Under the pieces are notes generated by a model. The model did not search any database, was not told where the DNA came from, and worked only from the letters and a program-made list of their open reading frames with translations. Shown here in pieces: positions 33,226 through 37,968 of a stretch of 37,968 nt of DNA. Both the position numbers and the translations under genes were made by a program. Source of the DNA: Lysobacterales bacterium (GTDB taxonomy: Bacteria; Pseudomonadota; Gammaproteobacteria; Xanthomonadales; SZUA-38); the NCBI GenBank assembly GCA_028285525.1, contig JANQOZ010000078.1, positions 1 to 37,968 on the forward strand, given 5' to 3'. How positions within the stretch are numbered: the stretch's first letter is position 1; every line of letters begins with the position of its first letter.

Positions 33226-33918
33226 GTGAACATTTTGCTTGTCGGCGCTTCCGGCGGTATCGGTAAAGCGCTGCAAAACCAGATGGCCAGGCGCCATCCC
33301 GACTCAACCCTCCTGACTGCCGCCCGATCCGGCGCCGGCTTGAGCGTCGACCTGACCCGCGAAGACAGCGTTGCGCAGCTCGCCGATGAGGTCAAAGGCC
33401 GCGCGGGCCGGCTGCACTGGCTCATCAACGCAACCGGCACGCTGCACGGGCCGGACTGGCAGCCAGAGAAGCAGCTCAGGGACATCAACGGCGAGACGAT
33501 GAGCTCGGTCATGGCGGTCAATACGATCGGACCGATGCTGCTGGCCCGTCACCTGGTGCCGCTGCTGACCCACGACGAGCCGGCGGTCTTTGCAAGTATC
33601 GCGGCTCGGGTCGGCAGCATCAGCGACAACCGCCGCGGCGGCTGGTACAGCTACCGCATGTCCAAAGCGGCGCTGGTGATGGGCATCCGAACGCTCGCGA
33701 TCGAGTGCGCGCGCCGCGCGCCGCGCCTGACCTGCGTGGCCCTGCACCCTGGGACCGTTGACACACCGCTGTCCGAACCGTTTCAGCGTAACGTGCCGGC
33801 CGGACAGCTGTTCACCGCTGAGCAGTCCGCCAACCACCTGCTGGACGTTATCGAGTCGCTCACCCCTGAGCAGAGCGGTAAACACCTGGCGTGGGAAGGG
33901 TCGGAGATCCCCGCCTGA
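33226..33918 (+). CDS. Short-chain dehydrogenase/reductase (SDR) family oxidoreductase
   Basis: A 230-residue NAD(P)-dependent Rossmann enzyme. The cofactor motif is GASGGIGKA (7-15); the active site is Y143-R-M-S-K147 with a serine near 131, and NATG is the usual NNAG variant. The size and layout are those of the small SDRs related to the C-factor group. The start is the GTG at 33226 (MNILLVGASG); no Shine-Dalgarno is evident, so the transcript may be nearly leaderless. The substrate is unknown. A large palindrome begins 38 nt after its stop codon. Confidence 0.88.
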   Translation: MNILLVGASGGIGKALQNQMARRHPDSTLLTAARSGAGLSVDLTREDSVAQLADEVKGRAGRLHWLINATGTLHGPDWQPEKQLRDINGETMSSVMAVNTIGPMLLARHLVPLLTHDEPAVFASIAARVGSISDNRRGGWYSYRMSKAALVMGIRTLAIECARRAPRLTCVALHPGTVDTPLSEPFQRNVPAGQLFTAEQSANHLLDVIESLTPEQSGKHLAWEGSEIPA

Positions 33919-33955
33919 GCCCCGGCGCGGGCGCCCGGCTCGTCTGCCCCTAAGA

Positions 33956-34049
33956 CAGCTGGCCTGGGTTTGGTCCAGGGGTTGCAGACCAGGGATGGTC
34001 TCATCCCCGAACGGTTCGGAACTCCCCTGGACCAAACCCAGACCAGCTG
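33956..34049. repeat. 94-bp T-shaped palindrome (26-bp arms with two inner hairpins)
   Basis: The left arm 33956-33981 and right arm 34024-34049 are reverse complements over 26 bp with one mismatch (a G-T type). The 42 nt between contain two more perfect palindromes: AGACCA-GGGA-TGGTCT (33986-34001) and CCGAA-CGG-TTCGG (34007-34019). Folded, the element is a long stem closed by two small hairpins. No T-tract follows on either strand, so it is not an ordinary terminator. No second copy was seen in the window. Confidence 0.85.
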
Positions 34050-34495
34050 CGCGACCGCCGGGATCCACCGGTGAGGATGCTGCGGAAATTCCGAGCGCCC
34101 GCATCGGATAAACCTACCTCACCCGCTGCGCGGCTTCGGCAATCCCGGACTCCGCGTCGCTAGAGCTCGCCCATTCGTGCGCTAAGAAACCCAGGCCCCG
34201 CGCGCGTTTCCGCGACTTCGGACAAGCCGTCCCGCGCACCTTCCATCGCGCTGACATCCTTCGCCCAGCTTCCGAGAAAAACTTTGTAAGACTTTGTTAA
34301 CTGACGCATCTTGACCGTCAATCGCTTCCACTGATTCCTGGAGAGGCCTATAGTGGCGGCTTGGGGGGCAATCACAATTTGTGAAAGCACCAGCTGTGTT
34401 CGCCTGGCTCCGGGGGGCCTACAGGTCGCAAGACCGTGGGTATATGGAGCCGGCATGAACGCGGTTTCAAAAGCATGTTGGCTATGGAAAAGCGT
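34050..34495. other. Non-coding stretch upstream of the giant secreted-protein gene
   Basis: About 446 nt without a convincing gene. A 98-codon minus-strand frame (34160-34456) lacks a family resemblance and a ribosome binding site. Noted within it are the direct repeat at 34281-34300, a -10-like TATAGT at 34350-34355, and two in-frame ATGs of the downstream gene (34475, 34484). The end of the gap is likely to hold the promoter and leader of that gene. Confidence 0.5.
34281..34300 (+). promoter_or_regulatory. Direct repeat ACTTTGTAAG-ACTTTGTTAA
   Basis: Two 10-mers differing at two positions lie back to back, one DNA turn apart, about 195 nt upstream of the giant secreted-protein gene. The first copy contains ACTTTGTAA, the same nonamer as in the dyad upstream of the DUF6502 operon (27347-27355). 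In GC-rich DNA this AT-rich word should be rare, which makes a common regulator possible. Confidence 0.35.
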
Positions 34496-37400
34496 ATGCG
34501 TTTAAGGGTGTTTTTTAGTGCGGTTCTGGCGCTGTGGGCGCTGTCGACTTCGGCAGCCTGGGCTCAGGTCGATACCACCACTTCGCTGGTCACTGCGCCG
34601 GCTTCGCCGGTGGTCGGGCAGACGGTCACCTTTTCGGGAACCGTCTCGCCCAACTCCGGCTCCACAACGCCCACCGGTTCGGTGGCGGTTACCTTTACGG
34701 TCGGCGGCGGCGCGATCTGCACCGACGCTACGCTCGACGGCAGCGGCAACTATTCCTGCACCGATACGTTTTCCTCCACTCAGTCCGGCACGTCCGTTAC
34801 GGCGACCTATACGCCTGCGGACTCAATGGCATTCAACGCGAGTTCGACCACCGGCAGCCTGACGGTCGCCGCGGCAGACACCACCCTGACGGTGCTGCCG
34901 GGCACGCTGGCCACCGACAGCCAGTTCAATATGCCGTTCGCGGCCAGCTTTTCGCTCACCGTAGACTCGCCGGGTTCGGGGACGCCCACCGGGACCGTAA
35001 CGCTGACCTGGGGCAGCGACACCTGCCAGGCCACGCTGCCAGCCACGAGCTGCAACATCACCCCGACTGCTGTGGGCACCAACAACGTGACCGCGAGCTA
35101 CGCGGGCGACGGCAACTTCAACGGTTCGACCGATACGACGGGCGTTGCCCACACGGTGACCGCTGCCGACACGACGCTCACCGTGCTTTCTGGAACCCTG
35201 GGCACCGACTCATTCGCGCTGAATCCGTTTGCGGCGAGCTTCAGCCTCACCACCACGCCGTCCAGCGCAGCCCCAGCCACGGGTTCGGTTGTGCTGACCT
35301 GGGGCAGCGACTCGTGCACGGCCACGCTGCCTGCGACCAGCTGCAACATCACGCCGACCGCGCTCGGCTCGCAAAACGTCACGGCCGTCTATGCCGCCAA
35401 CGGCAACTTCAACGGATCGAGCGACGCCGTTGGGGTCAGCCACGACGTGGTCGCCGCCAATACGTCCACCACCGTGACGCTGCCGGGCACCGCCACGGCC
35501 AACGCGGCGCTGACGGTAACCGTGACCGTCGCCTCGACCAACGGCAACCAGACGCCCGGGGGCACTGTCAACGTCTCCGGTGGCGGCGACAGCTGCGTGG
35601 TCACGCTCAGCGGTGGCACCGGGACCTGCCAGATCACGCCGGCAGCAACCGGTGAGATCACCGTCACGGGTAACTACCCAGGCGACAGCCTGCACAACGC
35701 CAGCTCGGGCGACGATACGGTGACGGTCGATCGCGGCGTGAACGTCAGCATCGTGAAAGACAACGGTGTGGTGAACCTGAGCCCGAATCAGCCGACCGCC
35801 TACACCCTGCTGGTCACGCACGAAGTGCCTGCCGGCGGCGCAAGCGGCCTGGGCTCGGTACGGGTGATGGTCGACGATCCGTTTCCCGCCGAGCTGGATA
35901 AGGACACGCTCGAGTGTCCGGCCGCGGTGGATCCGGAAGACCCCTGCTGGTCTTACTGCCCGGGTGTCCCGACCGACCCACCTGCCGACTACACGATCGG
36001 CAGCTGCCCCGTGGCGCTGGTTGAGGGCAGCGGCGACATCAACGGTGAAATCATCGAGCTGGCGGAAGGTAGCTCCACCACCATTGTCGTCAACGCTCGC
36101 GTGGACTCGGGCATCACCTCGGGCACCATCAGCAATACCGCCACGGTCGCGATCGACTCGGCCGAAACCTTCACGATCACCGACATCACCCCCGGCGACA
36201 ACACGTCAACGGACGCAGATCCGGTGGGCACCGGCACCGACCTGCAGGTGCTGAAAGACGACGGGGTGACCTCGGCGATACCCGGCACCGAACACACCTA
36301 CACGATTACGGTCTCCAACGTGGGATTCGTTGGCGCCAACGGGATTCAGATCGACGATACGTTCCCGATCTTCAACGGGACGTCGGTCACCGCCGGCTTT
36401 GTCGCCGGCTCGATCAGCTGGCAGTGTGAGGCCACCAACGGCGCCTGCTGCCTGAGCAACGGCAGCAACGAGCAGTGCGGCCTCAGCGGACCCACCGATC
36501 CGGTGGTCGACGACGTGATCGACCGCCTGGTGGACATGCCGTCTAACTCGACGCTGACCTTCACCGCGACGGGTACGCTGGCGGCAACGGCGACGGGCAC
36601 GCTTTCCAACACGGCCACCGGCACGCTGCCGGCGGGCACCAACGATTTTGACACCGGCAACAACACCAGCACCGACAACGACACGGTGCTGTCGCCGGTC
36701 GCTAACCTGCGCATCAGCAAGACCGCGCTGCCGGTCACGCAGGCCTCACCGAGCGACCCCTATCAGCTCAGTTACGACATTGTGGTCACGAACGACGGCC
36801 CGAGCTTCGCGGCCGGCGTGGCCGTGTCCGACCCGTTTGATCTGTCAACGGACTTCCTGGCCAACACCGTCAGCTGGACCTGTGCAATTCAGGGCTCAGC
36901 GCCGAGCGCCTGCGGCGCGGCCAGCGCTACCGGCGTCAGCGACCTGACCGCCACCGTTGACCTGGCGCCGGGTGACGCCGCAACGTTTGCCGTACAGATC
37001 CAGGTCGACTCCGCGGCCCAGGGCCAGATCAACAATACCGCCAGCGTGAGCTGGGCCGGCGGCACCGACCCGACGCCCGGCGACAACGACGCTGACGCAA
37101 CGGCACGCCTGACGGGCTCAGCGGTGCTGTCGGTATTCAACTCGGACGGGCTGACCAGCGGCGTACCCGGCGAGGAAGTCACGTATACCGTGCAGGTGTC
37201 CAACGCTGGCCCGGACACCGTTTTTGGCGCGCGGGTGATCGACTTCTTCCCGGCAGAGGTCGAGGCGGTGAGCTGGAGCTGCGACGCTGCCACCCCGATC
37301 CCCGGCGACCTCAGCGTGCTCGACTTCTACAGCGACGGGCTGAATTTGGGTGATCCCACCAGCCTCACCGTCAGCCCGGACGGCGCTCACGTCTACGCCA

Positions 37401-37968
37401 CGGCATCCGCGGCCAGCGCCCTGGTGGCTTACACCCGGTTCAACGTACCGGGACCGAATTTCGGCAGGCTGACGCCGCTGCAGGTGGAGCAGGACGGCGT
37501 GTCGAGCACGGGCTCCGCCGCTGACCTTGTTGAGGGTCTGGAGGGCGCGAGCGCCGTGGTGGTTTCGCCCGACGGCAGGCACGTGTATGGCGCCGGCGCG
37601 GTCGACGGCGGCATCGCGATCTTCCTCAGAAACACGTTATCGGGAAGCCCCGATTTTGGCCGACTCGACTACGGCACCGACTTTACCGACGCCCTGCTGG
37701 CCGGCATCAGCGATCTGGTGATCAGCCCGGACGGCGACCAGCTATACGGCGTCACCGACGGCGCGGTTGTGGTGATCAGCCGCGACTCGGGCAGTGGCAC
37801 CCTGACGCTGCTGACCAGCTACTCGGCGCCGGCCGGTGCCGACGCCAGGCTGGTGATCAGCGCGGACGGCAGCCACCTGTATCACGTGGCCGGCACCAGC
37901 CTGCGCAGCTGGTCCCGGGACACCGACTCGGTTTCCGGAACCTACGGTGAGCTGAGCCAGATCGGCGG
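34496..37968 (+). CDS. Giant secreted protein with Ig-like, DUF11 and beta-propeller domains (5' part)
   Basis: The frame is open to the right edge: at least 1157 residues. Signal peptide MRLRVFFSAVLALWALSTSA ends AWAQ. Then come four Ig-like (Big_3-type) repeats of about 95-100 residues (25-126, 127-223, 224-320, 321-414), with TPTGTVTLTW, CNITP and YAGDGNFNGS. Four DUF11-like modules follow (about 415-577, 578-735, 736-874, 875-936), with TYTITVSN and NTAT.. patterns. The last part (937 on) is a YncE/lactonase-like beta-propeller with repeated SPDG.H(V/L)Y blades. Such proteins are exported adhesins or surface-layer components. The ATG at 34496 is used (GGAAAAG 6 nt ahead); in-frame ATGs at 34475 and 34484 are alternatives. 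Many cysteines suggest disulfides. Confidence 0.88.
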   Translation, partial: MRLRVFFSAVLALWALSTSAAWAQVDTTTSLVTAPASPVVGQTVTFSGTVSPNSGSTTPTGSVAVTFTVGGGAICTDATLDGSGNYSCTDTFSSTQSGTSVTATYTPADSMAFNASSTTGSLTVAAADTTLTVLPGTLATDSQFNMPFAASFSLTVDSPGSGTPTGTVTLTWGSDTCQATLPATSCNITPTAVGTNNVTASYAGDGNFNGSTDTTGVAHTVTAADTTLTVLSGTLGTDSFALNPFAASFSLTTTPSSAAPATGSVVLTWGSDSCTATLPATSCNITPTALGSQNVTAVYAANGNFNGSSDAVGVSHDVVAANTSTTVTLPGTATANAALTVTVTVASTNGNQTPGGTVNVSGGGDSCVVTLSGGTGTCQITPAATGEITVTGNYPGDSLHNASSGDDTVTVDRGVNVSIVKDNGVVNLSPNQPTAYTLLVTHEVPAGGASGLGSVRVMVDDPFPAELDKDTLECPAAVDPEDPCWSYCPGVPTDPPADYTIGSCPVALVEGSGDINGEIIELAEGSSTTIVVNARVDSGITSGTISNTATVAIDSAETFTITDITPGDNTSTDADPVGTGTDLQVLKDDGVTSAIPGTEHTYTITVSNVGFVGANGIQIDDTFPIFNGTSVTAGFVAGSISWQCEATNGACCLSNGSNEQCGLSGPTDPVVDDVIDRLVDMPSNSTLTFTATGTLAATATGTLSNTATGTLPAGTNDFDTGNNTSTDNDTVLSPVANLRISKTALPVTQASPSDPYQLSYDIVVTNDGPSFAAGVAVSDPFDLSTDFLANTVSWTCAIQGSAPSACGAASATGVSDLTATVDLAPGDAATFAVQIQVDSAAQGQINNTASVSWAGGTDPTPGDNDADATARLTGSAVLSVFNSDGLTSGVPGEEVTYTVQVSNAGPDTVFGARVIDFFPAEVEAVSWSCDAATPIPGDLSVLDFYSDGLNLGDPTSLTVSPDGAHVYATASAASALVAYTRFNVPGPNFGRLTPLQVEQDGVSSTGSAADLVEGLEGASAVVVSPDGRHVYGAGAVDGGIAIFLRNTLSGSPDFGRLDYGTDFTDALLAGISDLVISPDGDQLYGVTDGAVVVISRDSGSGTLTLLTSYSAPAGADARLVISADGSHLYHVAGTSLRSWSRDTDSVSGTYGELSQIG
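34874..35455 (+). repeat. Two tandem 291-bp in-frame repeats (Ig-like domains 2 and 3)
   Basis: The copies at 34874-35164 and 35165-35455 are exactly 97 codons each. They stay close at DNA level in the middle (CTGACCTGGGGCAGCGAC at 35003 and 35294) and diverge at the ends. Copies 1 and 4 of the Ig-like array are more distant. This points to a fairly recent internal duplication within an older repeat array. Confidence 0.85.

Noticed and set aside
34160..34456. 98-codon minus-strand open frame upstream of the giant protein gene
   Set aside because: No ribosome binding site, low-complexity basic composition and no recognisable pattern; open frames of this length occur by chance in GC-rich DNA.
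34534..35655. 373-codon plus-strand frame rich in Arg/His within the giant gene
   Set aside because: It is a shifted-frame shadow: the frame from 34496 gives the signal peptide and Ig-like/DUF11 domains and stays open to the window end.

Overview
The window is high-GC (about 65% by eye), densely coded bacterial DNA. It looks chromosomal: most of it is housekeeping genes and no transposase, integrase, phage or plasmid gene is visible. The block LysM-dprA-smg-topA, divergent from def-fmt-rsmB-DUF4390-ntrY-ntrX-trkA-trkH, together with polA/DUF2782, points to a gammaproteobacterium. A Xanthomonadales/Lysobacterales-like relative fits best, but this assignment rests on gene order and protein style, not on a search.

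Layout. (a) 1-2958: the start of a secreted M14 zinc peptidase (minus, runs off the window), a PhyH-family dioxygenase overlapping trmJ (minus), and divergently a MarR-GNAT fusion regulator, with a palindrome between them. (b) 2962-5373: TRAP transporter membrane subunits DctM and DctQ with no DctP in sight, then a DUF2782 envelope protein (all minus). (c) 5467-8985: polA and a TauE/SafE-type exporter (plus). (d) 9022-16779, minus strand: a membrane PAS protein, hemF, topA, smg, dprA and a LysM protein. An unassigned structured stretch with a strong plus-strand terminator lies at 10154-10307. (e) 16958-26940, plus strand: translation and rRNA modification genes (def, fmt, rsmB), a DUF4390 lipoprotein, the NtrYX two-component system and TrkAH potassium uptake, several coupled by stop/start overlaps. 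(f) 26963-37968, accessory region: an amphi-Trp protein; a short operon of a 37-codon ORF, a DUF6502 protein and a secreted repeat protein with a Ser/Asp linker; an orphan family-5 solute-binding lipoprotein; a small membrane protein; an SGNH hydrolase; an SDR oxidoreductase; a large palindrome; and the 5' part of a very large secreted Ig-like/DUF11/beta-propeller protein that runs off the right edge.

The most unusual items are: the NtrX homologue lacking the sigma54-contacting GAFTGA loop; the smORF-DUF6502-repeat-protein operon; the 94-bp T-shaped palindrome at 33956-34049; the unassigned hairpin series ending in a terminator at 10269-10307; and a shared AT-rich motif, ACTTTGTAA, upstream of both the DUF6502 operon and the giant secreted protein. 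No tRNA, rRNA, CRISPR array or insertion sequence was recognised.
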